Of a stretch of 64,000 nucleotides of DNA, positions 51,903 to 60,676 are shown in pieces. Both the position numbers and the translations under genes were made by a program. A model generated the notes under the pieces. That model saw only the letters and a program-made list of their open reading frames with translations. It searched no databases and had not been told where the DNA came from. Position 1 is the first letter of the stretch. Each line of letters begins with the position of its first letter. Origin of the DNA: Pseudomonas gingeri (GTDB lineage Bacteria; Pseudomonadota; Gammaproteobacteria; Pseudomonadales; Pseudomonadaceae); the NCBI RefSeq assembly GCF_013386115.1, contig NZ_JACAOR010000008.1, positions 1 through 64,000 of the forward strand, given 5' to 3'.

Positions 51903-52754
51903 CTAGAGCAGACTTTGCAACTTGCGATGCAACATCGAGATGTTGCTTCCCTTTGCCACAAACCCTGTGTGGGTCTCTGTAAGAAGGGCCGAGACTTTAT
52001 CAGCTTCAGCTTTGCTTGGGAAGGCCCCAAACACACAACTTCCAGTTCCGGTTAATTTTGCTTCGGTAAATTTACCTAGCAAATTCAAGGCGTTACGTAC
52101 TTCTGGATAACGTCTTGCGACAACCGGCAAGCAGTCATTTCGACTGTTTCCCTTGGGAACGGGGCGCACTTTAATGGGCGCGGAGTCACGTGTCAACAGC
52201 GGATCGGAAAAAATTTCTGCTGTACTTACAGATACTTGCGGAACAAGCACAACGTACCACGGTTCTTCGGGGTCCACCGGGGTGAGTTTTTCCCCCACGC
52301 CTTCGGCAAAAGCCGCGTGGCCGCGGACGAAAACCGGGACGTCGGCACCCAGGGTCAGGCCCAGGGTGGCCAGGCGATCTTCATCCCAGGCCAGTTGCCA
52401 GAGGTGGTTCAGGGCGAGCAGGGTGGTCGCGGCATTCGAGCTGCCGCCACCGATACCGCCGCCCATGGGCAGGATCTTGTCGATCCAGATGTCCATGCCG
52501 AGGGCGCAGCCGGATTGTTCCTGGAGTTTTTTCGCCGCGCGCACGATCAGGTTGCTGTCGTGGGGCACACCGTCGAATTCGGTGTGCAGGCGGATCACGC
52601 CGTCGTCGCGCACGGCGAAACTCAGTTCATCGCCGTAATCGAGAAACTGGAACAGCGTCTGCAGCTCGTGATAACCGTCGGCGCGGCGACCGATGATGTG
52701 CAGCATCAGGTTCAGCTTGGCGGGGGCGGGCAGGGTCAAGCGGCTGGCCGGCAT
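51903..52754 (-). CDS. ispE: 4-(cytidine 5'-diphospho)-2-C-methyl-D-erythritol kinase
   Basis: 283 aa GHMP kinase. N-terminal PAPAKLNLMLHIIGRRADGYHEL (Lys/Asp in the active site) and ATP loop LPMGGGIGGGSSNAATTL. It is the fourth step of the MEP pathway to isoprenoids. It follows lolB by a single base and precedes tRNA-Gln, the usual order in pseudomonads. The C-terminus has LTGTGSCVFGAF, a conserved GHMP glycine loop. Confidence 0.96.
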   Translation of the reverse strand: MPASRLTLPAPAKLNLMLHIIGRRADGYHELQTLFQFLDYGDELSFAVRDDGVIRLHTEFDGVPHDSNLIVRAAKKLQEQSGCALGMDIWIDKILPMGGGIGGGSSNAATTLLALNHLWQLAWDEDRLATLGLTLGADVPVFVRGHAAFAEGVGEKLTPVDPEEPWYVVLVPQVSVSTAEIFSDPLLTRDSAPIKVRPVPKGNSRNDCLPVVARRYPEVRNALNLLGKFTEAKLTGTGSCVFGAFPSKAEADKVSALLTETHTGFVAKGSNISMLHRKLQSLL

Positions 52755-52755
52755 G

Positions 52756-53373
52756 TCACTGGCCCAGCTGGCGCGGCTGCCAGTCCTTGATCACCAGGGT
52801 CACGTCGAGGTCGCGACCGTGCAGCTTGATGCGCTCGGGCAGCCAGTAGCCGTTCTGCTCGGTGTAGCTGAGGTACTCGACCTGCCAGTCGTCCTGTTCG
52901 AGGGTGGCGAGGCGGCTGTCGTTGTCCAGGCTCAGGCGGCTCTTGCTGTCGGGCGCGGGCAGGCCGCGCACCCACCAGACCAGGTGTGACACCGGCAGGC
53001 TCCAGCCCATCTGCTCTTCGAGCAGGGCCTCGGGCGTCGCGGCTTCATAGCGGCCCTGGTTGGCGACTTCCAGCGACACCTGGCCGGGGCGACCGGTCAG
53101 GCGCGCCGCGCCACGGCCCAGCGGGCCGGACAGGCGGATATCGTAGTAGTCCTGGCGTTGCAGCCAGTACAGGGTGCCACTGCCGGAGTCCTTCGGCGCG
53201 CGGATCCCGACCTTGCCATTGATCTGCCAGCCATCGAGGCTGCTCAATTGCTGTTTGTGCTTGGCCCACTGGGCCGGGTCGCCGTGGCCCTCGACGGACT
53301 CACGGGCGCCAAAGCCCGCGCAACCGGCGAGCAGGGCGATCAGGCTGAAAACAACGAGGTGGCGCAAAAACAT
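52756..53373 (-). CDS. lolB: Outer-membrane lipoprotein receptor LolB
   Basis: 205 aa. Lipoprotein signal (VVFSLIALLAGC), so the mature protein starts at that Cys. The beta-barrel-like receptor domain has LSSLDGWQINGKVGI and QVEYLSYTEQNGYWLPERIKL. LolB takes lipoproteins from LolA and inserts them into the outer membrane. It is encoded 4 bp after lbcA and 1 bp before ispE. Confidence 0.95.
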   Translation of the reverse strand: MFLRHLVVFSLIALLAGCAGFGARESVEGHGDPAQWAKHKQQLSSLDGWQINGKVGIRAPKDSGSGTLYWLQRQDYYDIRLSGPLGRGAARLTGRPGQVSLEVANQGRYEAATPEALLEEQMGWSLPVSHLVWWVRGLPAPDSKSRLSLDNDSRLATLEQDDWQVEYLSYTEQNGYWLPERIKLHGRDLDVTLVIKDWQPRQLGQ

Positions 53374-53377
53374 AAGC

Positions 53378-55102
53378 TTAAAGAGTCTCGGAACCGGTCA
53401 GGCGCTTGATGGTGCTGCGCAGGATTGGGCTGTCGGGCTGATCCTTGAGGAACTTGCCCCAGATTTTCCGGGCTTCGCCCTGTTTGCCGTTGGCCCACAG
53501 GACTTCGCCCAGGTGGGCGGCGACTTCCTGGTCGGGGAAACGCTCCAGGGCCTGGCGCAGCAGGCGCTCGGCTTCGTCGAGGTTGCCCAGGCGGAAGTTC
53601 ACCCAGCCGAGGCTGTCGAGCACGGCCGGATCTTCCGGATTCAACTGATGGGCTTTCTCGATCAGTTCCTTGGCTTCGGCGTAGCGCGTGGTGCGGTCCG
53701 ACAGGGTGTAGCCCAGGGCGTTCAGGGCCATGGCGTTGTCCGGCTCGCGCTTGAGGATCGCCCGCAAGTCTTTTTCCATCTGCGCCAGGTCGTTGCGTTT
53801 TTCCGCCTGCATGGCGCGGGTATACAGCAGGTTCAGATCGTCCGGGTACTGCAGCAGGGCCTGTTGCAGGACTTTCCAGGCCTGGTCGCCATGATTGTTG
53901 GCGGAAAGGATCTCGGCCTCGATCAGGTACAACTGGATCGCGTAGTCCGGCTGCTCGTCACGGGCGGCGGCGAGCTTCTTCGAGGCCTCTGCGCCACGCC
54001 CGCTGGTCACCAGGATATCGGTCTGGCGCAGTTGGGCCGGCAGGTAGTCATTGCCCGGGCCGACCTGTTCGTATTCTTCCAGGGCGCCCTGCGGGTCGTT
54101 TTTCTCTTCGGCGATGCGGCCCAGGTTCAGATGGGCGGAGTCGACGTGGCTGTCGCGGGCGATCAGCTCTTCCAGGTAGCCCTTGGCCTCATCCCAGGCC
54201 TTGGCCTCCAGGCAGACCAGCGCCAGGGAGAAGCGCAGTTCGTCATCTTCCGGATACTGCTGGACCAGGCTGGAGAACTGCACCTTGGCATCGGTCATGC
54301 GGTCCTGTTCGACCAGCATGCGCGCATAGGTCAGGCGCAGGCGCTTGTCGTCCGGGTACTTCTTGATGCTTTTTTCCAGCAGCGGAATCGCTTCCTTGCC
54401 GCGATTCATGGTTTGCAGCAGGCGCGCGCGCAGCAGCAGCGGGGCGACTTCGCCGTCTTCCGGCGGGTTGTTCTCCAGCAGCGTCAGGGCGCCCTGGTTG
54501 TCGCCATTCTGTTGCAGCAACAGGGCCTTGCCGAAAATCAGCTGGCTGTTCTTCGGGTGTTTGACCAGCAGGCGGTCGAAACTCTTCATCAGACCGTTGC
54601 GGGTGTCCTGGTCGGTGTCGGCGGCCGACAGCGCGAGGAAGTCGAAGTGGGTGTCGCCCTTGCCCTGCAGGACTTTCTCCATATAGACCATGGAGTCGTC
54701 ATAACGCCCGCTGCGCGCCAGCTGGATCGCTGCCGCGCGTTGCGCTTCAAGATCGTCCGGGGCGTTTTTCGCCCAGATCAGCGAGGTATCCAGGGCTGCC
54801 TGGTCGGCGCCCAGGTATTCGGCAATACGGAAGGCCCGCTCGGAAATACCGGGGTCCTGGGTATTGATCGCCTGGGTGACGTAGTTATCCAGCGCGATAT
54901 CGAAGCGATTTCGCTGCCCGGCCAGTTCCGCACTCAGCAGGCTGAAGACCGTGTCTTCGCTGAAGGAGCTGTAGACCTTGGGCTTTTCCGGGGCCGCAGT
55001 GGTGTCCTCGGCCGGTGGCGTATTGCCCGGCGATACGGGAGCCAAGGCCTGGCAGCCGCTGAGGAAGACAAAAGCGAGAAGCAACGCGGAGGATCTATTC
55101 AT
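53378..55102 (-). CDS. lbcA: TPR outer-membrane lipoprotein, LbcA-like
   Basis: 574 aa from MNRSSALLLAFVFLSGC; the lipobox Cys is residue 17. About ten TPR-like helical repeats fill residues 60-560. Position beside hemA and lolB and length match PA4667 (LbcA). LbcA is an outer-membrane lipoprotein that binds and activates the periplasmic protease CtpA, helping degrade peptidoglycan-crosslink hydrolases. Its promoter region is shared with hemA. Confidence 0.88.
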   Translation of the reverse strand: MNRSSALLLAFVFLSGCQALAPVSPGNTPPAEDTTAAPEKPKVYSSFSEDTVFSLLSAELAGQRNRFDIALDNYVTQAINTQDPGISERAFRIAEYLGADQAALDTSLIWAKNAPDDLEAQRAAAIQLARSGRYDDSMVYMEKVLQGKGDTHFDFLALSAADTDQDTRNGLMKSFDRLLVKHPKNSQLIFGKALLLQQNGDNQGALTLLENNPPEDGEVAPLLLRARLLQTMNRGKEAIPLLEKSIKKYPDDKRLRLTYARMLVEQDRMTDAKVQFSSLVQQYPEDDELRFSLALVCLEAKAWDEAKGYLEELIARDSHVDSAHLNLGRIAEEKNDPQGALEEYEQVGPGNDYLPAQLRQTDILVTSGRGAEASKKLAAARDEQPDYAIQLYLIEAEILSANNHGDQAWKVLQQALLQYPDDLNLLYTRAMQAEKRNDLAQMEKDLRAILKREPDNAMALNALGYTLSDRTTRYAEAKELIEKAHQLNPEDPAVLDSLGWVNFRLGNLDEAERLLRQALERFPDQEVAAHLGEVLWANGKQGEARKIWGKFLKDQPDSPILRSTIKRLTGSETL

Positions 55103-55205
55103 ATAAGAGAAGGGCAACTTACCTGCGGTCGGGGCATCATGACACAAGCGGTGGGCAGAACCATACCCGTGACCGCTCACCGGGGCACTTATAGCGATGT
55201 TCCAT

Positions 55206-55262
55206 TAGGACAATAGTCGGCAATGGTTGTTCTGAACCGGGTGAAGTAGGACAATTGTCGGC
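55206..55262. promoter_or_regulatory. 16-bp direct repeat in the hemA/lbcA promoter region
   Basis: TAGGACAATAGTCGGC (55206-55221) and TAGGACAATTGTCGGC (55247-55262) differ at one base and start 41 bp apart, four helical turns. The second contains the palindrome GACAATTGTC. It ends 25 bp before the hemA ATG, where a regulator could overlap the start of transcription. No known binding protein is assigned. Confidence 0.65.
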
Positions 55263-55287
55263 TTCTCGACATCATCAGCGACCTTGA

Positions 55288-56577
55288 ATGGCCTTCCTCG
55301 CACTCGGCATCAACCACAAGACGGCCTCCGTAGACGTGCGCGAGCGCGTGGCATTTACTCCCGAGCAGTTGGTAGAGGCCCTGCAGCAGCTCTGCCGCCT
55401 GACCGAAAGCCGGGAAGCCGCGATCCTTTCCACCTGCAACCGCAGTGAACTGTATATAGAGCAGGATCACCTGGCGGCGGACACGGTGCTGCGCTGGCTG
55501 GCCGATTATCACCATCTGAGCCTCGAAGAACTGCGCGCCAGTGCCTATGTGCACGAAGACGATGCGGCCGTTCGTCACATGATGCGTGTCGCCTCCGGCC
55601 TGGACTCGCTGGTGCTCGGCGAGCCGCAGATCCTCGGCCAGATGAAGTCCGCCTACGCGGTGGCGCGGGAAGCTGGGACCATCGGCCCCCTGCTCGGGCG
55701 CCTGTTCCAGGCCACGTTCAGCGCCGCCAAGCAGGTACGTACCGACACGGCCATCGGTGAAAACCCGGTGTCGGTGGCGTTCGCCGCCGTCAGCCTGGCG
55801 AAACAGATTTTCAGCGACCTGCAGCGCAGTACCGCGTTGCTGATCGGCGCCGGCGAGACCATCACCCTGGTCGCCCGCCATCTGCACGAGCAGGGCGTGA
55901 AGCGTATCGTGGTCGCCAACCGTACCCTGGAGCGGGCCAAGATCCTCGCCGAGGAATTCGGGGCCCATGCGGTGTTGCTGGCCGATATTCCCCAGGAACT
56001 GGTGCACAGCGATATCGTCATCAGTTCCACCGCCAGCCAGTTGCCGATCCTCGGCAAGGGCGCGGTGGAAAGTGCCTTGAAGCTGCGCAAGCACAAGCCG
56101 ATCTTCATGGTGGACATCGCCGTTCCCCGGGATATCGAACCGGAAGTCGGCGAGTTGGACGACGTTTACCTCTATAGCGTCGACGATCTCCACGAAGTGG
56201 TCGCCGAGAACCTCAAGAGCCGCCAGGGCGCCGCCCAGGCCGCCGAGGAACTGGTGAGCAGCGGGGTCGACGAGTTCATGATCCGCCTGCGCGAACTGGC
56301 GGCGGTGGATGTGCTCAAGGCCTACCGTCAGCAGAGCGAGCGCCTGCGTGACGAAGAATTGCAAAAGGCCCAGCGTCTGCTGGCCAATGGCAGCAGTGCC
56401 GAAGACGTGCTGATGCAACTGGCGCGGGGCCTGACCAACAAGTTGATGCATGCGCCCAGCGTGCAACTGAAAAAGTTGTCCGCCGAAGGCCGCCTCGACG
56501 CGCTGGCCATGGCCCAGGAACTCTTTGCCCTCGGTGAGGGCCCATCGGATAGCTTTTCGGATAAGAAACCGCAATGA
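55288..56577 (+). CDS. hemA: Glutamyl-tRNA reductase
   Basis: 429 aa. N-terminal catalytic motif STCNRSELY with the nucleophilic Cys, NADPH motif LIGAGETITLVARHL, and start GINHKTASVDVRE. It makes glutamate-1-semialdehyde, the first step of heme synthesis from Glu-tRNA. It starts the operon hemA-prfA-prmC-moeB-murI and overlaps prfA by 4 nt. The direct repeat upstream suggests regulation. Confidence 0.97.
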   Translation: MAFLALGINHKTASVDVRERVAFTPEQLVEALQQLCRLTESREAAILSTCNRSELYIEQDHLAADTVLRWLADYHHLSLEELRASAYVHEDDAAVRHMMRVASGLDSLVLGEPQILGQMKSAYAVAREAGTIGPLLGRLFQATFSAAKQVRTDTAIGENPVSVAFAAVSLAKQIFSDLQRSTALLIGAGETITLVARHLHEQGVKRIVVANRTLERAKILAEEFGAHAVLLADIPQELVHSDIVISSTASQLPILGKGAVESALKLRKHKPIFMVDIAVPRDIEPEVGELDDVYLYSVDDLHEVVAENLKSRQGAAQAAEELVSSGVDEFMIRLRELAAVDVLKAYRQQSERLRDEELQKAQRLLANGSSAEDVLMQLARGLTNKLMHAPSVQLKKLSAEGRLDALAMAQELFALGEGPSDSFSDKKPQ

Positions 56578-57656
56578 AAGCGTCACTGCTCAATAAGCTG
56601 GACATCCTCCAGGACCGTTTCGAGGAACTGACCGCCCTGCTTGGCGATGGCGAAGTCATTTCCGACCAGAACAAGTTTCGCGCCTACTCCAAGGAGTACG
56701 CCGAGGTCGAGCCGATCGTCGCGGCCTACAACCAGGTGCTGAAAGTGCAGGCGGACCTGGACGGTGCCCAGGCGCTGCTCAAGGACAGCGACCCGGACAT
56801 GCGCGAAATGGCGGTCGAGGAAGTCCGCGAAGCCAGGGAGCAACTGGTCGAGCTGGAGTCCTCCCTGCAGCGCATGCTGTTGCCCAAGGACCCCAATGAC
56901 GGGCGCAACGTCTTTCTCGAAATCCGTGCCGGCACCGGCGGCGACGAGGCGGCGATCTTCTCCGGCGACCTGTTCCGCATGTACTCGCGTTATGCCGAGA
57001 AACGCGGCTGGCGGGTGGAGATCCTTTCGGAAAACGAAGGTGAGCACGGCGGCTACAAGGAAGTCATCGCCCGGGTCGAGGGCGACAATGTCTACGGCAA
57101 GCTGAAGTTCGAATCCGGTGCGCACCGCGTGCAGCGGGTGCCGGCCACCGAATCCCAGGGCCGTATCCACACCTCGGCCTGTACCGTGGCGGTGCTGCCC
57201 GAGCCGGATGAACAGGAGGCCATCGAGATCAACCCGGCCGACCTGCGCGTCGACACCTACCGCTCCTCGGGCGCGGGCGGCCAGCACGTGAACAAGACCG
57301 ACTCGGCGATCCGCATTACCCACATTCCATCGGGAATCGTGGTCGAGTGCCAGGAAGAGCGCTCCCAGCACAAGAACCGCGCGCGGGCCATGTCGTGGCT
57401 GTCGGCCAAGCTCAACGACCAGCAGACCAGCGCCGCCGCCAGCGCCATCGCCAGCGAGCGCAAGCTGCTGGTGGGCTCGGGCGACCGCTCCGAACGCATC
57501 CGTACCTACAACTTTCCACAAGGCCGGGTCACCGACCACCGTGTCAACCTGACCCTGTACTCCCTGGACGAAGTCCTGGCAGGCGGTGTCGAGGCGGTGA
57601 TCGAACCGTTGCTGGCCGAATACCAGGCCGATCAACTGGCGGCCTTGGGTGATTAA
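56574..57656 (+). CDS. prfA: Peptide chain release factor 1
   Basis: 360 aa. The catalytic GGQ lies in SSGAGGQHVNKTDSA (residues about 228-242), and the RF1 stop-codon reading tripeptide PAT in RVPATESQGRIH. It terminates at UAA/UAG. Its ATG overlaps the hemA stop, and its stop overlaps prmC by one base. The gene for its methylase follows directly. Confidence 0.97.
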   Translation: MKASLLNKLDILQDRFEELTALLGDGEVISDQNKFRAYSKEYAEVEPIVAAYNQVLKVQADLDGAQALLKDSDPDMREMAVEEVREAREQLVELESSLQRMLLPKDPNDGRNVFLEIRAGTGGDEAAIFSGDLFRMYSRYAEKRGWRVEILSENEGEHGGYKEVIARVEGDNVYGKLKFESGAHRVQRVPATESQGRIHTSACTVAVLPEPDEQEAIEINPADLRVDTYRSSGAGGQHVNKTDSAIRITHIPSGIVVECQEERSQHKNRARAMSWLSAKLNDQQTSAAASAIASERKLLVGSGDRSERIRTYNFPQGRVTDHRVNLTLYSLDEVLAGGVEAVIEPLLAEYQADQLAALGD

Positions 57657-58487
57657 ATGACTATTATCGCCAGCCTGCTGCGCGCCGCCGAACTGCCCGA
57701 CTCACCGACCGCGCGCCTGGACGCCGAGTTGCTGTTGGCGGCTGCCCTGGGCAAATCCCGCAGTTACCTGCACACCTGGCCGGAAAAGATCGTCAGCAGC
57801 GAAGCCGCGCTGGCCTTTTCCGGTTTCCTGCAACGCCGCCGCGGTGGCGAGCCGGTGGCCTATATCCTCGGCCAGCAGGGGTTCTGGAAGCTCGACCTGG
57901 AAGTCGCGCCGCATACCCTGATCCCGCGTCCCGACACCGAATTGCTGGTGGAAGCCGCCCTCGAGCTGCTACCGGCGACCCCGGCCAGTGTGCTCGACCT
58001 CGGCACCGGCAGCGGCGCGATTGCCCTGGCCCTGGCCAGCGAGCGTCCGGCCTGGCGGGTCACCGCGGTGGACCGGGTGCTGGAGGCCGTGGCCCTGGCC
58101 GAGCGCAACCGTCAGCGCCTGGGCCTGGACAACGCCACGGTGCTGAGCAGCCATTGGTTCAGCGCCCTGGAAGGCCAGCGCTTTCAATTGATCATCAGCA
58201 ACCCGCCGTACATTGCCGCCGCCGACCCGCACCTGGGCCAGGGCGATGTGCGCTTCGAACCCGCCAGTGCGCTGGTGGCCGGCGCCGATGGCCTGGACGA
58301 CCTGCGCCTGATCATCGCCCAGGCCCCGGCCCATCTGGAGGCCGGTGGCTGGTTGATGCTCGAACACGGCTACGACCAGGCCGAAGCCGTCCGCGAACTG
58401 CTCTCGGCACAGGGTTTCGGCGAAGTCCACAGCCGCACCGACCTGGGTGGTCACCAGCGCATCAGCCTGGGGCGCATATCGTGCTGA
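57657..58487 (+). CDS. prmC: Protein-(glutamine-N5) methyltransferase of release factors
   Basis: 276 aa. The NPPY motif (IISNPPYIAA) and the SAM-binding LDLGTGSGAIALALA are clear. PrmC methylates the Gln of the GGQ motif in RF1/RF2. It starts directly after prfA, which ties the modifying enzyme to its substrate gene. Its 3' end overlaps moeB. Confidence 0.96.
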   Translation: MTIIASLLRAAELPDSPTARLDAELLLAAALGKSRSYLHTWPEKIVSSEAALAFSGFLQRRRGGEPVAYILGQQGFWKLDLEVAPHTLIPRPDTELLVEAALELLPATPASVLDLGTGSGAIALALASERPAWRVTAVDRVLEAVALAERNRQRLGLDNATVLSSHWFSALEGQRFQLIISNPPYIAAADPHLGQGDVRFEPASALVAGADGLDDLRLIIAQAPAHLEAGGWLMLEHGYDQAEAVRELLSAQGFGEVHSRTDLGGHQRISLGRISC

Positions 58488-59236
58488 GCGACCAGGAGCT
58501 GTTGCGCTATAGCCGGCAGATCCTGTTGCAACAGGTGGATATCGACGGCCAGTTGCGCCTGAAAAACAGCCGGGTACTGATTGTCGGCCTGGGTGGCCTG
58601 GGCGCGCCGGTGGCCTTGTACCTGGCCGCCGCCGGTGTCGGTGAATTGCACCTGGCGGATTTTGACAGCGTCGACCTGACCAACCTGCAACGCCAGATCA
58701 TCCACGACACCGACAGCGTCGGTTCGACCAAGGTCGACTCGGCGCTGCGCCGGCTGACGGCAATCAACCCGCAGGTCAGCCTGGTTGCCCATCGCCAGGC
58801 CCTGGATGAAGATTCCTTGAGTGCCGTGGTGGCCGCCGTCGACCTGGTGCTCGACTGCTGTGACAACTTTGCCACCCGCGAGGCGGTCAACGTCGCCTGC
58901 GTGGCCGCCGGCAAGCCGCTGGTCAGTGGCGCGGCGATCCGTCTCGAAGGCCAGTTGTCGGTGTTCGACCCCCGGCGTGCCGAGAGTCCGTGCTACCACT
59001 GCCTCTACGGCCACGGCAGCGAGGCCGAACTGACCTGCAGCGAAGCCGGGGTGATCGGTCCGCTGGTCGGCCTGGTGGGCAGCCTGCAGGCACTGGAGGC
59101 GCTGAAACTGCTCGCCGGTTTCGGCGAACCGCTGGTGGGCCGGCTGTTGCTGATCGATGCCCTGGGCACGAAATTCCGTGAGTTGCGGGTCAAGCGCGAT
59201 CCGCACTGCAGCGTCTGCGGTAGCCGCGATGCGTGA
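58481..59236 (+). CDS. moeB: ThiF/MoeB-family adenylyltransferase
   Basis: 251 aa from GTG, overlapping prmC by 7 nt. The Rossmann motif GLGGLGAPVALYLAAAGVG and the zinc cysteines CYHCLYG/CSVCGS match MoeB, which adenylates the C-terminal Gly of MoaD in molybdopterin synthesis. ThiF is the alternative, but MoeB at this place between prmC and murI is the known Pseudomonas arrangement. LTCSEAGV holds the possible active-site Cys. Confidence 0.92.
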   Translation: MLSDQELLRYSRQILLQQVDIDGQLRLKNSRVLIVGLGGLGAPVALYLAAAGVGELHLADFDSVDLTNLQRQIIHDTDSVGSTKVDSALRRLTAINPQVSLVAHRQALDEDSLSAVVAAVDLVLDCCDNFATREAVNVACVAAGKPLVSGAAIRLEGQLSVFDPRRAESPCYHCLYGHGSEAELTCSEAGVIGPLVGLVGSLQALEALKLLAGFGEPLVGRLLLIDALGTKFRELRVKRDPHCSVCGSRDA

Positions 59237-60020
59237 GGCGCCGATCGGGGTGTTCGACTCCGGTATCGGCGGGCTGTCGGTGCTCAATGAAATCAGCGCG
59301 CTGTTGCCCAACGAATCGCTGCTCTATGTCGCCGATTGCGGACATATTCCCTACGGGGAAAAAAGCCCGGCCTATATCCGCCAGCGCTGTGAAGCGATTG
59401 CCGGGTTTCTTCGCGAGCAGGGCGCCAAGGCCCTGGTGATTGCCTGCAATACCGCGACGGTGGCCGGTGTCGCTGATCTGCGCCAGCGTTACCCGGACTG
59501 GCCGCTGGTGGGCATGGAACCGGCGGTCAAGCCGGCGGCGGCGGCTACCCGCAGTGGTGTGGTCGGCGTGCTCGCCACCACCGGCACCTTGCAAAGCGCC
59601 AAGTTCGCCGCCTTGCTCGACCGCTTTGCCAGCGATGTGCGGGTGGTCACCCAGCCCTGTCCCGGCCTGGTGGAAATGATCGAAGATGGCGATCTGCACA
59701 GCCCGGCCCTGCGCCAGTTGCTCGCCAGCTATGTCGAGCCGCTTTTGGCCGCGGGCTGCGACACCATTATCCTCGGCTGCACCCACTATCCCTTCCTCAA
59801 GCCACTGCTGCTGGAGATGCTTCCGGCGTCCATCAGTCTGATCGATACCGGTGCCGCGGTGGCCCGGCAACTCCAGCGCCTGCTGCAAGGCCGCGACCTG
59901 CTGTCCGCGGGAACGGCACGCGAGGCGCAATTCTGGACCAGTGCTGATCCGCATCACCTCAGAAAAATCCTTCCGATGCTATGGAATAAGTCTGGCGTTG
60001 TGCAAAGCTTCACAGAGTAG
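59229..60020 (+). CDS. murI: Glutamate racemase
   Basis: 263 aa, overlapping moeB by 8 nt. The two catalytic cysteines lie in ACNTAT and GCTHYPF; the N-terminal DSGIGGLSV is the substrate loop. It supplies D-Glu for peptidoglycan. Last gene of the hemA operon; pagL follows after 117 bp with no visible terminator. Confidence 0.96.
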   Translation: MREAPIGVFDSGIGGLSVLNEISALLPNESLLYVADCGHIPYGEKSPAYIRQRCEAIAGFLREQGAKALVIACNTATVAGVADLRQRYPDWPLVGMEPAVKPAAAATRSGVVGVLATTGTLQSAKFAALLDRFASDVRVVTQPCPGLVEMIEDGDLHSPALRQLLASYVEPLLAAGCDTIILGCTHYPFLKPLLLEMLPASISLIDTGAAVARQLQRLLQGRDLLSAGTAREAQFWTSADPHHLRKILPMLWNKSGVVQSFTE

Positions 60021-60137
60021 GAAAGTCTGTGAAAAACCGCGCAAATCCGTGAACTTCTGCTTAACGCCAGATTTCTATTGAAGGCCTGTTGAGCTGTACA
60101 ACAATCCCGAACATACGTTGGAAATAGGATGTTTCTC

Positions 60138-60656
60138 ATGAAGCGACTGTTCTGCCTGGCTGCGCTTGCAGCCGCCACACTGGGGTATGGTCTTGCGGCA
60201 CACGCGGCCGGTCTTGAGTTCGCGGTCGGCCAGACCAGCGATTCGACCCAGACCTATCGCCTGGGCCTGCAATTGGATTGGGACAAGAGCTGGCTGCAAA
60301 GCGATGTCGGTCGCCTGACCGGCTACTGGAGCGGCGCCTACACCTACTGGGATGGCGACAAGGCGGCCAGCAACCACAGCCTGTCGTTCTCGCCGGTGTT
60401 CGTGTACGAGTTTTCCGGAGCCTCGATCAAACCCTACATCGAGGCCGGGATAGGCGTCGCGGTGTTTGCCCATACCGAAGTGGAAGACAACAAGCTCGGC
60501 TCGGCCTTCCAGTTCGAGGACCGCATCGGCTTCGGCCTGCGCTTTGCCGGCGGGCATGAGCTGGGGATCCGCGCGACCCACTATTCCAACGCGGGGATCC
60601 GCACGCCCAACGACGGCATCGAGAGTTACGCCTTGCACTACACGATGCCGTTGTAG
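60138..60656 (+). CDS. pagL: Lipid A 3-O-deacylase, PagL-like
   Basis: 172 aa from MKRLFCLAAL; an ATG three codons upstream also in frame. Signal peptide of about 23 residues, then an eight-strand outer-membrane barrel pattern of alternating residues. THYSNAGI contains the His-x-Ser of the PagL catalytic triad, and later Asn residues are kept. PagL removes the 3-O acyl chain of lipid A. Encoded after murI, the known Pseudomonas position (PA4661). Confidence 0.9.
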   Translation: MKRLFCLAALAAATLGYGLAAHAAGLEFAVGQTSDSTQTYRLGLQLDWDKSWLQSDVGRLTGYWSGAYTYWDGDKAASNHSLSFSPVFVYEFSGASIKPYIEAGIGVAVFAHTEVEDNKLGSAFQFEDRIGFGLRFAGGHELGIRATHYSNAGIRTPNDGIESYALHYTMPL

Positions 60657-60676
60657 CGGAGCATTCGCTGCCGGGG

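Noticed and set aside
53174..55216. A 680-codon plus-strand frame opposite lolB and lbcA
   Set aside because: Antisense of two known lipoprotein genes with lipoboxes and correct spacing.
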